Origin: an uncultured Oscillospiraceae bacterium
GTDB lineage: Bacteria; Bacillota; Clostridia; Oscillospirales; Oscillospiraceae
NCBI GenBank assembly: GCA_910588625.1
Contig: CAJUQN010000002.1
Coordinates: 89,780-153,779 of the forward strand
DNA length: 64,000 nucleotides
Reading direction: 5' to 3'
Part shown: positions 34,083-42,210 of the stretch, piece by piece
Layout of the letters: each line of letters opens with the position of its first letter
Numbering within the stretch: the stretch's first letter is position 1
Notes under the pieces: model-generated
What the model was told of the DNA's origin: nothing
Seen by the model: only the letters and a program-made list of their open reading frames with translations
Database searches by the model: none
Position numbers and translations under genes: made by a program

Positions 34083-34286
34083 CTATTTCTTTTTCAGCTT
34101 GTGCTGGGCGCCGTCCGGGTCCACGAAATAGGTGCGGTCAAGCTGGTCGGTGAGGCTGGCCTTCACGCTGGCGATATACTCCTTACGCAAGGCATCACGT
34201 TCCGCCAGCTCAACGGGGGTCAGGGTCTCCCCTGCCTTCACCCGGCGGGCGAGTTCGTTGATGCGGTCGATTTTCTTCTGCTCCAT
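34083..34286 (-). CDS. DUF896 domain protein (YnzC-like)
   Basis: The 67-aa protein is a short helical hairpin: KKIDRINELARRVKAGETLTP, EL, AERDALRKEYI, then VKASLTDQL. This is the DUF896/UPF0291 signature known from Bacillus YnzC. Function is not established. The ATG overlaps the ylmH stop (TAATG), so the two are translationally coupled. Confidence 0.92.
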   Translation of the reverse strand: MEQKKIDRINELARRVKAGETLTPVELAERDALRKEYIASVKASLTDQLDRTYFVDPDGAQHKLKKK

Positions 34287-35080
34287 TACAGATACCTCTC
34301 GATTTCGATAATAATGCGGCCCTTTCGAGACTGCCCGCCCACGGTCTTGACCACGCACTTGCCCAGTCCCCGGCCGGTGAGGACGTCGCCTTCCTCCACC
34401 GGTTTGTCCGGTTTGAGGCATTCCCGGTGGTTGAGAGACACCCTCCCTCCGGTGATAGCGTCCGCCGCCTTGCTCCGGGCCAGGGAAAAGCCGGAGGCCA
34501 GCACCGCGTCCAGACGAAGGGCAGCGACGGTGTCGTGGATGACCTTCACCTGCGCCGGAGCGGGGGTCAGTCCGGTGAGTGGGATTTCCTTCAGCTTCAG
34601 GCGGTATCGCCCCGCCTGGTCGAATTGGGACAGAATAATGGGAGCAGTTTCCTTCAGGCAAACAATTTGGGCGGAGGCCTCATTCACCAGGATGTCGCCC
34701 ACCTTTTCGCGGGTCAGGCCGATGCCCATGAGGCCCCCCAGCAGGTCCCGGTGGGTCAGGCCGGCTCCAGTGGAGGGGTAGGCGGCCTCGACGGCGGAAA
34801 GATCCCCGTCCGCCGTCCAGTCCCCGGGCTCCTGCCAGTCGGGAAGAAACACGCAGACAGTGCGCTCCGCGCCCTCGAAACCGCCGTGGAACAAATGCTT
34901 CGGATGGCCGGAGGCGGCAAGGACGGGTTCCAGCACCGCCCGCTGAGCGGGGGAGAGGAACTGGGTGGCGCAGGGGATGGAGCGGTTGGCCGCCCGGTCC
35001 ATCTGGTCCAGTGCCCGGGCCAGGATGATGCGCTCCTCCGGGTCCTTGGAGAATTTGTTTAAAAGCTCTGTTTTATTCAC
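34286..35080 (-). CDS. YlmH family RNA-binding protein (S4 domain)
   Basis: The 264-aa protein has an N-terminal YlmH-specific region (LLGGLMGIGLTREKVGDILV) and a C-terminal S4 RNA-binding domain (LDAVLASGFSLARSKAADAITGG, VSLNHREC). Homologues sit in division/cell-wall clusters and have been linked to ribosome quality control. The start is GTG at 35080, overlapping a TGA of the preceding damaged gene. Length is typical. Confidence 0.93.
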   Translation of the reverse strand: MNKTELLNKFSKDPEERIILARALDQMDRAANRSIPCATQFLSPAQRAVLEPVLAASGHPKHLFHGGFEGAERTVCVFLPDWQEPGDWTADGDLSAVEAAYPSTGAGLTHRDLLGGLMGIGLTREKVGDILVNEASAQIVCLKETAPIILSQFDQAGRYRLKLKEIPLTGLTPAPAQVKVIHDTVAALRLDAVLASGFSLARSKAADAITGGRVSLNHRECLKPDKPVEEGDVLTGRGLGKCVVKTVGGQSRKGRIIIEIERYL

Positions 35081-35274
35081 GGCCTGTCAATCCCATTCGA
35101 TTTCATCGCCGTGCTCCCGGACCAGACGGCACGCCTCCTCTTATAGCCGTTCATGTAGGCCGTCTCGTGGGCGGCATTCATCTGTTCCCCCACATGGAAA
35201 GGCTTTTCCGCCTCCACGTCGAAGGATATCCCCACATTGTCCACGTACTGGTAGACCGACACATAATCATTCAT
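35077..35274 (-). pseudogene. Imm51-like immunity protein gene with internal deletion and frameshift
   Basis: From ATG 35274 (AAGGAG 8 bases upstream) the protein reads like the front of an Imm51-type immunity protein up to NAAHETAYMNGY. It then runs out of frame into KRRRAVW… to a stop at 35077. In the next frame the same DNA reads EEACRLVREHGDEIEWD and stops at 35087, which resembles the C-terminus of that family. The middle (normally several tens of residues) is absent. I infer an internal deletion that also broke the frame. The family name is from memory; the frame change is directly visible. Confidence 0.6.
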
Positions 35275-35289
35275 CGCAAACACTCCTTT

Positions 35290-37035
35290 TTATACGATCC
35301 GTTTTTGGGCGTTATATAATTGGGCGTACTCCCCACCCGCCGCCAAAAGCTCCTCGTGGGAGCCCTCCTCTAAAATGTGGTTCTCGTCCACCACGATGAT
35401 GCGGTTGGCGGAGCGGATGGTGGACAGGCGGTGGGCGATAATTAAAGTGGTGCGGCCTTTTGCCAGCTCGTCAAAGGCGGACTGGATGCGGGCCTCGGTG
35501 ACGGAGTCCAGGGCGGAGGTGGCCTCGTCCAAAATCAGGATGGGCGGATTTTTCAGAAAAATCCGGGCGATGGACACCCGCTGCTTCTGTCCGCCGGACA
35601 GCATCACGCCCCGCTCCCCCACGTAGGTTTGGAACCCGTCGGGCATGGACATGATATCCTCGTAGATTTCTGCCCGACGCGCGGCCTCCACCACCTCCGT
35701 CTCGGTGGCGTCGGGGCGTCCGTAGCGGATGTTTTCCAGAATCGTCCCCGCGAACAGAAATACGTCCTGTTGGACGATGCCGATGTTATGCCGCAGAGAG
35801 CGCTGGGTCACTTCCCGCACATCCTGACCGTCTACCAGGATGCGGCCTCCCGTCGCGTCGTAGAACCGGGGGATAAGCTGGCACAGCGTGGATTTGCCGC
35901 CGCCGGAGGGGCCCACCACCGCCACCGTCTCCCCCTGGGGGATGTGAATGGACACGTGGTCCAGCACCGCCGGGCCGTCGTCGTAGTGGAAGGACACATC
36001 GTCGATGAGGATATCGCCTTTTGCCGCGCCCATGGGCTTGGCGTCGGGGGCGTCCTGGACGGCGGGCTCCACACGCATGAGCTCCACAAAGCGCTTGAAG
36101 CCCGCCATGCCGTTGAGGAACTGCTCCACAAAGGCGGCCAGCTTGCGCACGGGGGTCAAGAAGGTGGAGATGTAGAGGATGAAGGTGCTCAGGTCCACAA
36201 AGTCCATCTCGCCCCGCATGATGAAGAAGCCGCCCGCCGCTACCGTCAGCACGTTCATGACGGGCAGGGCGAACTCCAGTCCGCCGTGATAGGTGGCCAT
36301 GGCTTTGTAATAGTCCCGCTTGGCGCCCTTAAACTGCTCATTGGCGGCGCGGAACTTCTCTTCCTCCTGGCTTTCGCTGGCGAAGGCTTTTGCGGTGCGC
36401 ATTCCGGAGATGGCCGATTCCAATTGGCCGTTGATGCCGGCCATGGTCTGCTTCTGGCGGACGGAGGCCTTCATCATGCGCCGGCGCTGAATGATGGTGA
36501 AAATTACAAAGATGGGTACGATGGCAAACACGACGAGGGCCAGCTTCCACTGGATGGTCAGCATGACGCAGAACGCGCCGATGAGGGTTACGGCAGAGAT
36601 AAATAGATCCTCCGGGCCGTGATGGGCCAGCTCGGTGATCTCAAAGAGGTCGTTGGTGGCCCGGCTCATGAGCTGGCCGGTACGGTTCTTATCATAGAAG
36701 GAAAACGACAGGTCCTGCATATGGCTGAACAGGTCCCGGCGGATGTCCGCTTCAATGCGCACACCCATCATGTGGCCCCAGTAGGTAACGATGTAATACA
36801 TCACTGAGCGCAGGGCGTAGGCCCCAAGGAGGATGGCCATAACGGTGAAAAAGGCGCGAAACATATTTTGCGGGAGCAGTGTGTTCAGCGCCTCCCGAGA
36901 GGCGGCGGGAAATGCCAGATCCACCAGGGCGATGCCCAGGGCACAGAGCATATCCAGGATGAACAGCTTCAAATGGGGTTTGTAGTAGGACAGGAAAATG
37001 GAAACATAACCTTTTTGGAAACGCTGGGAAGCCAT
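35290..37035 (-). CDS. ABC transporter, fused permease/ATPase (MsbA/MdlB type)
   Basis: The 581-aa half-transporter has six membrane helices in residues 1-320 and an ATPase domain with Walker A GPSGGGKST, signature LSGGQKQR, Walker B ILILDEATSALD and the H-loop IIAHRLST. It works as a homodimer or with a partner that is not adjacent; the substrate (drug, lipid or peptide) is unknown. The promoter at 37081-37109 is divergent from, and overlaps, that of the AI-2E gene. Confidence 0.95.
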   Translation of the reverse strand: MASQRFQKGYVSIFLSYYKPHLKLFILDMLCALGIALVDLAFPAASREALNTLLPQNMFRAFFTVMAILLGAYALRSVMYYIVTYWGHMMGVRIEADIRRDLFSHMQDLSFSFYDKNRTGQLMSRATNDLFEITELAHHGPEDLFISAVTLIGAFCVMLTIQWKLALVVFAIVPIFVIFTIIQRRRMMKASVRQKQTMAGINGQLESAISGMRTAKAFASESQEEEKFRAANEQFKGAKRDYYKAMATYHGGLEFALPVMNVLTVAAGGFFIMRGEMDFVDLSTFILYISTFLTPVRKLAAFVEQFLNGMAGFKRFVELMRVEPAVQDAPDAKPMGAAKGDILIDDVSFHYDDGPAVLDHVSIHIPQGETVAVVGPSGGGKSTLCQLIPRFYDATGGRILVDGQDVREVTQRSLRHNIGIVQQDVFLFAGTILENIRYGRPDATETEVVEAARRAEIYEDIMSMPDGFQTYVGERGVMLSGGQKQRVSIARIFLKNPPILILDEATSALDSVTEARIQSAFDELAKGRTTLIIAHRLSTIRSANRIIVVDENHILEEGSHEELLAAGGEYAQLYNAQKRIV

Positions 37036-37080
37036 ATGAGGACACTCCTTTTACTGTTGTCTGGGATTGTATAATGAATC

Positions 37081-37109
37081 AGTATAGTCGAAGGGTCCGG
37101 ACTTGTCAA
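37081..37109 (-). promoter_or_regulatory. Promoter of the ABC transporter gene
   Basis: Minus strand: -35 TTGACA (37109-37104), 17-base spacer, -10 TATACT (37086-37081). The -35 box occupies the same bases as the opposing plus-strand promoter. Confidence 0.8.
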
Positions 37110-37131
37110 CGGCGGAAAATTGGCCTATAAT
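37103..37131 (+). promoter_or_regulatory. Promoter of the AI-2E family gene
   Basis: -35 TTGTCA (37103-37108), 17-base spacer, -10 TATAAT (37126-37131). The predicted start near 37138 lies after the first in-frame ATG of the open frame (37120), confirming the gene start at 37180. Confidence 0.8.
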
Positions 37132-37179
37132 ACCTTATTATTTGAAATCATAGACTGTGAAGGAAGAGGTGGAGCGGGG

Positions 37180-38373
37180 ATGGAATACACTCAGCTCAAC
37201 TGGCACGAGCGTGGCCAGCTCTGGCTGCGGCTGGGCCTGCGGGGTGTGCTGACCCTGGGGGCAGTGGCGATGGTGATATGGGTGGGGCTGCCGCTGGCCT
37301 CTCTGCTCAGCCCGTTTTTGTTTTCCCTGGTGTTGGCCTGGCTGCTGAACCCGGCGGTGCGGTGGCTCCAGAGAAAGACCAACGGCTCCAGGAAGGTCAT
37401 CTCCATGATTTTGGTGGTACTGGTGTTTGCGGTCATCGGTGGGATCTTGTTCGGCCTGGGCTGGGTGGCGGTGGACCAGGTCCGGTCCCTGTTCGACAAC
37501 CGGCAATCCCTGCTGGACGAGCTGCTGGACGGACTGCTGGTGGTGGTGAACAGCTTCCAGCGGTGGCTGGCGGGACTGAACGGCGTGGTGCCAGACGAGT
37601 TGATCACCAGCAGTGAGGACCTCATCAACACAGTGGTGGGCTGGGTCCAGGAGCTGGACTTTTCCGGCTGGTTTGCCCAGATGGCGGGACAGGCCCCGTC
37701 TATGGTCACCAACGTGTCCGGATTTGCCGTGGCGCTGGTGGTGTTCATGATGGCCAGCTACTTTATCACTGGGGACTATCCCCGGCTGAGATATGAGCTG
37801 ACCGACCGGGTGCCCATGGTGGCGCGGGACTTTTGCCGCTCGGTGAAGAATATTTTCATGAGCGCCTTCGGCGGGTATGTGAAAAGCCAGCTGATCCTGT
37901 CCGCCGGGGTGTTTATGATCCTGACGGTTGGTTTCCTTTTGATGAAACAGCCCTATGGCCTGCTCTTGGCGTTTGGGCTGGCGGTGCTGGACTTTATCCC
38001 CATCATTGGCGCGGGCACAGTGATGGTGCCGTGGGCGGTCATCGACATGGTGCTGGCTCAATACGGCGAGGCGGCGGCGCTGATGGCGGTCTGGGGCGTT
38101 ATTGTGCTGTTCCGGCGGTTTGCCGAGCCAAAGGTTTTGGGCGATCAGACCGGGCTTTCGCCGATCCTCTCCCTGGTGGGTATTTATATCGGCATGAAGA
38201 TGGGCGGCGTTCTGGGTATGGTGGTGGGCCCGCTGTTATTGCTGGTGTGTATCAATTTGGCCAAGCTGGGGATCTTCCGGCCGGTGCTTGATGATCTGGC
38301 GCTGGCGGCGGGTGATATCAATGCCGTTTTGCGCTCAGGACGAAAAAAAGACAGCGAGACGAAAGAGAGCTGA
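37180..38373 (+). CDS. AI-2E family transporter (PerM-like)
   Basis: The 397-aa polytopic membrane protein has N-terminal helices around GVLTLGAVAMVIWVGLPLASLL, a soluble central segment (QVRSLFDNRQ…), and C-terminal helices with the family motif FGLAVLDFIPIIGAGTVMVPWA. Members of this family have been proposed as AI-2 exporters or Na+/H+ antiporters; the substrate here is unknown. The ATG at 37180 has GAGGTGGAG upstream. Confidence 0.93.
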   Translation: MEYTQLNWHERGQLWLRLGLRGVLTLGAVAMVIWVGLPLASLLSPFLFSLVLAWLLNPAVRWLQRKTNGSRKVISMILVVLVFAVIGGILFGLGWVAVDQVRSLFDNRQSLLDELLDGLLVVVNSFQRWLAGLNGVVPDELITSSEDLINTVVGWVQELDFSGWFAQMAGQAPSMVTNVSGFAVALVVFMMASYFITGDYPRLRYELTDRVPMVARDFCRSVKNIFMSAFGGYVKSQLILSAGVFMILTVGFLLMKQPYGLLLAFGLAVLDFIPIIGAGTVMVPWAVIDMVLAQYGEAAALMAVWGVIVLFRRFAEPKVLGDQTGLSPILSLVGIYIGMKMGGVLGMVVGPLLLLVCINLAKLGIFRPVLDDLALAAGDINAVLRSGRKKDSETKES

Positions 38374-38404
38374 AAACCGCTGAAGCGGTTTTCAGCTTCT
38401 TTTC
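38368..38404 (+). terminator. Terminator of the AI-2E gene
   Basis: AGCTGAAAACCGC-TGAA-GCGGTTTTCAGCT, a perfect 13-bp stem, is followed by TCTTTTC. The gene's own stop codon lies in the stem. Confidence 0.85.
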
Positions 38405-38424
38405 AGCGTAAGTTCAAAATCATT

Positions 38425-38453
38425 TTGAGACTATGACATACTCTGGACATAAT
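38425..38453 (+). promoter_or_regulatory. Promoter of the HtrA gene
   Basis: -35 TTGAGA (38425-38430), 17-base spacer, -10 CATAAT (38448-38453); about 95 bases of leader before ATG 38555. Confidence 0.6.
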
Positions 38454-38554
38454 TAGAGTGTATCTTAATCATCAGCAAAAGGGAAACGCCCCCGGCAGGG
38501 CGGCGCTCCGGCTTACAAATAGATTTCAGTGAACATTTGGAAAGGAGAATTTCC

Positions 38555-39976
38555 ATGTACGACAACAATGGCTTTGACAACAACGGCAATTACCACTACA
38601 ACTACAGCGCCCAGCCCTCCGACCCCTGGAACCGCTCGGAGCACATCCCCCCCACCCCGCCCCAGTCCCCCAAGAAGAAAAAGAGCGGCGCGGGTAAGGT
38701 GGTGGCCCTGGTCCTGTGCTGTGCCTTGGTGGGCGGCGGCGCGGGCGTGGGGGGCGCGGCGGCTTATGACGCGTTGACCAGCGGTCCCAAGACGGAGACC
38801 ACCATCTACCGTAACGAGGTGGACCCCACCGCCGTGACGGTGAAGCAGGCCGACGGACTCACCCCCATGAGCCTCAGCGAGATCAGCGCCGCCTATACGG
38901 ATTCCTGCGTGTGCATCTCGGTGACGGGCATGGCCAGCAACGGCTGGTACCAGCAGCCCACCGCCGGGGCGGGTTCCGGCTTCATCATCAGCGAGGACGG
39001 CTACATCGTCACCAACTACCACGTCATCGACGGGGCTACCTCCATCAAGGTCGCGCTGAACAACGGCGACACCTATGACGCCAAGCTGGTGGGCGGCGAG
39101 GAGCTTAACGATGTGGCGGTGCTGAAAATTGACGGCGTCTCCGGCCTCAAGCCCGTGGTCTTGGGCGACTCCGAGGACCTGGTGGTGGGCGAGACGGTGT
39201 GTACCATCGGCAACGCCCTGGGCACCCTGTCCTTCTCCCAGACCTCCGGCCATGTATCCTCCACCGGGCGCTCCATCACCATGAGCGACGGCACCGTGAT
39301 GAACAACATGATCCAGACCGACTGCACCATTAACTCCGGCAACTCCGGCGGCCCCCTGTTTGACAGCTACGGCCGGGTGGTGGGCATCACCTCCGCCAAG
39401 CTGTCCAATAACGGGCAGTCCTCTCAGGCCACCATCGAGGGCATTGGCTTTGCCATCCCCATCAACGACGTCATCGGTATTGTCACCGACTATATGCAGT
39501 ACGGCTACGTCACCGGACGGCCCTATATGGGTATCCTGTACCCCAGGACGGTCTCTGAGGAGAACAAGCAATATTTCGGCTGGCCCGCCGGCGTGTATGT
39601 CAATGGTGTGGAGGAGGGCTCCTGCGCCGAGACCGCAGGCATCCGCCAGGGCGACATTATCACCAAGATCGATGACACCGAAATCACCGACGTCAGTCAG
39701 ATGACCTCCGTGAAAAACAGCTATCGGGCGGGGGACACCGTGACCATCGAGGTGTTCCGCTCCGGCGAGACGCTGGAGCTTACCCTCACCTTCGACGAGC
39801 AGGAAAACGAGCCTGGCATATCCAATAACGGTCAGGGCCAGGACCCCGCCGCTCAGCCCACCGCCAACGGCGGCTACAACTATCAGTATCCCAACAACGG
39901 ATCTGGGAACAATTATGACGATTACTACTCCAATCCGTTCAGCAGCTTCCCCTGGAGCTACTTCTTCGGACGCTAA
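38555..39976 (+). CDS. HtrA/DegP-type serine protease with PDZ domain
   Basis: The 473-aa membrane-anchored protease has a Tyr/Asn/Pro-rich cytoplasmic N-terminus (about 1-45) and one helix (VVALVLCCALVGGGAGVGGAA). The trypsin-like domain carries the triad His156 (VTNYHVID), Asp186 (NDVAVLKI) and Ser264 (SGNSGGPL). A PDZ domain follows (about 345-430), then a Gly/Asn/Tyr-rich tail ending PWSYFFGR. It degrades or refolds misfolded envelope proteins. The ATG at 38555 follows AAAGGAG; the upstream TTG in frame is part of that site. Confidence 0.95.
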   Translation: MYDNNGFDNNGNYHYNYSAQPSDPWNRSEHIPPTPPQSPKKKKSGAGKVVALVLCCALVGGGAGVGGAAAYDALTSGPKTETTIYRNEVDPTAVTVKQADGLTPMSLSEISAAYTDSCVCISVTGMASNGWYQQPTAGAGSGFIISEDGYIVTNYHVIDGATSIKVALNNGDTYDAKLVGGEELNDVAVLKIDGVSGLKPVVLGDSEDLVVGETVCTIGNALGTLSFSQTSGHVSSTGRSITMSDGTVMNNMIQTDCTINSGNSGGPLFDSYGRVVGITSAKLSNNGQSSQATIEGIGFAIPINDVIGIVTDYMQYGYVTGRPYMGILYPRTVSEENKQYFGWPAGVYVNGVEEGSCAETAGIRQGDIITKIDDTEITDVSQMTSVKNSYRAGDTVTIEVFRSGETLELTLTFDEQENEPGISNNGQGQDPAAQPTANGGYNYQYPNNGSGNNYDDYYSNPFSSFPWSYFFGR

Positions 39977-39990
39977 GGGTCCGTTTTGAG

Positions 39991-40027
39991 ATAAAAAGCG
40001 CCCCGCAGAGCTTTTCTGCGGGGCGCT
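39991..40027 (-). terminator. Shared terminator between htrA and the 38-aa gene
   Basis: AGCGCCCCGCAGA and TCTGCGGGGCGCT arms with a 5-base loop. TTTTTAT follows on the minus strand. It probably ends the converging small gene and may also stop plus-strand transcripts from htrA. Confidence 0.8.
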
Positions 40028-40034
40028 CTTGACG

Positions 40035-40151
40035 TTATGCAGTCAGCTCGGCCAGCTCCCGCTCCGCCTCGCCGCGGGTGTCCGCGGAAAAGCAGAACAC
40101 GCCGTCTAAGTAGACCTCCACATGACCTCTCACAAATTCCATCTCGTACAT
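40035..40151 (-). CDS. Small hypothetical protein (38 aa)
   Basis: Start ATG 40151 has AAAGGAG 8 bases upstream, which picks it over the longer in-frame ATG at 40253 whose extra residues lie in a hairpin region. The peptide (MYEMEFVRGHVEVYLDG…SADTRGEAERELAEL) looks like a beta strand pair followed by an amphipathic helix. Similar 35-45-residue proteins with a DG-F-x-x-SADT core occur in related gut clostridia (from memory). Function unknown. A terminator follows. Confidence 0.7.
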   Translation of the reverse strand: MYEMEFVRGHVEVYLDGVFCFSADTRGEAERELAELTA

Positions 40152-40240
40152 ACGGGACACTCCTTTCAGGTGGGGATCGCCTCCCCTGTTTTCTGAGACC
40201 AGTATACCTGAAATAGAGTCCAATAAAACGGCACTATATA

Positions 40241-40265
40241 AGCCCCTCTCCATTGGAGAGGGGCT
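40241..40265 (-). terminator. Hairpin at the end of the YhaN-like gene
   Basis: AGCCCCTCTCC-ATT-GGAGAGGGGCT is a perfect 11-bp stem adjacent to the minus-strand stop at 40270. On the plus strand TTTTTT follows directly; on the minus strand the tail is TTATATAG. It probably works in both directions. Confidence 0.7.
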
Positions 40266-40269
40266 TTTT

Positions 40270-42210
40270 TCAGAGTGTTATCACGGACACATTGTGGGCG
40301 CGGGCCCATTCCGCCTCCCGGCTGTGGCAGGAGAACAGGAGGATTTGGCGCTCCGCGCTTTGCTCCTTCAGAAGCTCCAAAGCCAGGGCCATGCGCTCGT
40401 CGTCGAAAGCGGCCAGGGCGTCGTCCAGCACCAGGGGGGCGTCGGGGACGGTGAGGGCGCACAGGGCGAGGCGGACGGCCAGGTAGAGCTGTTCCGCCGT
40501 GCCGGTGGACAGGGCCAGGGAAGAATGGGGGAGCGTGTCCCCCTCCCCCGCCGCCTGGGCGGAGAAGTCCCGGGCCAGGGTGAGCCGGGGCCAGCGGCCC
40601 CCGGTGAGGGCGGAGAACAATTCCCCCGCCCTCTGATTCAGCGCCGGGGAAAAGCGTTGACGAAGGGCGTCATTGGCGGCACTCAGGGCTTCCAGGGCCA
40701 CGGTAAGGGCATCGTATTCCTCCAGGCGCTGGGTGAGCTGGGCGCTCAGCTGGCTCCGTCGGTCCTCCACGTCCTCGGGACCGCCCATGTGGGCTAGAAT
40801 GCCGCCGGTGCGGGCCAGCTCGTCCCGGACGCGGGCCAGCTCCCGCTCCACCGCGCTGAGCTGGGCGGCGGCAGCGGCTTTGGACTGGGCGGGTGGGTAG
40901 AGCATTTCCAGGGTGTCAGCCAGCTGGCCGCCCTGGGCGGCGAGATCGTCCACCCGGCGGCGGGCGGCAGCGGCCGCAGCCTTTGCCTGCTCCGCCTTTG
41001 CCAGCGCCTCCCGGTATTGGGCGGCCTGGGTGAGCAAATCCTCCCCTTCGGGGACGGGAACGGAATGGATGCCTGCCAGCTTCTGCCGGCTGATTGTGTC
41101 CCGCTTCAGGGTAATGGCAGAGACAATCAGTGCCGCCGTGGCAATGCCGCCGGTGCGGGCAAGAGAAGCCGCCCATTTTCCACTCCACAGGGCAAACCCC
41201 AACCCGATCAGCAGCATAACAACGGCCAGTATGCCGCAAAACCAAGCCGTCTGGCGCTGTCCGCGGGCGGTTTGCTCCAGATTGTGCCGCTGGGCCTCCC
41301 GGCGGCGGTTTTCCTCAAGGGCGGCTTCCCGCTCCTTCTGCCGCTCCTGGGCGAAGGCCCACGCCTCCTCCCCGGTCATGGCGCCGAACACCGGGTGGGG
41401 CTTGTCCTCTGGGATGGCCTCTTCAGCCTTCTCCCACTCCATATAAGCCTCGGCATAGCGGCGGTTCAGCTCGCGGCGCTCCAGACGGCCCCAGATTTCC
41501 AGGCCGGCTTGAAGCTCCCTCTGCTGTTCCTGCAAACGGACAAGCGCCTGCTCCGCCTCCGCCCTGCGGCGCCGGGTCTGCTCCATATCCCGGAGCGTGG
41601 CGTCCAGGCCGGAGATTTCCTCCTCCAGCTGGGGAATGAGGCCGGCGGCCCGATTGGCCCGACGGCGGTTGCGCCAGTCCTTCAAGGTGCGCTCCACGGC
41701 GGAATAGGACACGTCCTCCTGCCCGGAGGTGGCAAGCGCCGCCACGCGGGTCTCCAGCTCACGGCTTTCCCCGATGGCCGCGCCCCCCTGACCCACAAAG
41801 GCGGAGCGGAGATAAACCTCCTTCCCCGCCCCGGTGAGCTGCTCGCCCGCGCTGGCGGCGGCGAGGCCGGGGACCGGGTCGCCAGTGGCGGTGTACACCG
41901 CTTTGAAGGCGCCGAGCGGGTTGGTGCGGGTGGGGGCGCGGCGGATGGTGACGTCTTGGCCCTGCCACTCGATCTGCATCTCCCCCGCCATGGGCGCGCC
42001 GGACCAGGGCTGATAGCGGTTTTTATCTGCGATGAATCCGATCTTATCCTGCTCTCGTGTGTTGATGCCATAGAGCATGGCCTTCAAAAAGTCCGCCCAG
42101 GTGGACTTGCCCGACTCGTTGGGGGCGGTGATGACCGTGAGGCCGGGGGCGGGCTCCAGCGTAGCGTTGTTCAGGGCGCCGAAGGTGGCGGTCATTTTCT
42201 TGATCTTCAT
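40270..42210 (-). CDS. AAA family ATPase, SbcC/YhaN-like
   Basis: The 646-aa SMC-like protein has an N-terminal Walker A APNESGKSTWADFL, long coiled-coil arms (about 180-290 and 430-510) and a pair of hydrophobic segments in the middle (WFCGILAVVMLLIGLGFALW and ASLARTGGIATAALIVSAI). It ends with a signature-like region (LALSTGTAEQLYLAVRLAL) and Walker B PLVLDDALAAFD. The membrane-like hairpin is typical of YhaN rather than SbcC. The ATG overlaps the upstream nuclease stop (ATGA). Likely a DNA-end-processing ATPase partner. Confidence 0.9.
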   Translation of the reverse strand: MKIKKMTATFGALNNATLEPAPGLTVITAPNESGKSTWADFLKAMLYGINTREQDKIGFIADKNRYQPWSGAPMAGEMQIEWQGQDVTIRRAPTRTNPLGAFKAVYTATGDPVPGLAAASAGEQLTGAGKEVYLRSAFVGQGGAAIGESRELETRVAALATSGQEDVSYSAVERTLKDWRNRRRANRAAGLIPQLEEEISGLDATLRDMEQTRRRRAEAEQALVRLQEQQRELQAGLEIWGRLERRELNRRYAEAYMEWEKAEEAIPEDKPHPVFGAMTGEEAWAFAQERQKEREAALEENRRREAQRHNLEQTARGQRQTAWFCGILAVVMLLIGLGFALWSGKWAASLARTGGIATAALIVSAITLKRDTISRQKLAGIHSVPVPEGEDLLTQAAQYREALAKAEQAKAAAAAARRRVDDLAAQGGQLADTLEMLYPPAQSKAAAAAQLSAVERELARVRDELARTGGILAHMGGPEDVEDRRSQLSAQLTQRLEEYDALTVALEALSAANDALRQRFSPALNQRAGELFSALTGGRWPRLTLARDFSAQAAGEGDTLPHSSLALSTGTAEQLYLAVRLALCALTVPDAPLVLDDALAAFDDERMALALELLKEQSAERQILLFSCHSREAEWARAHNVSVITL

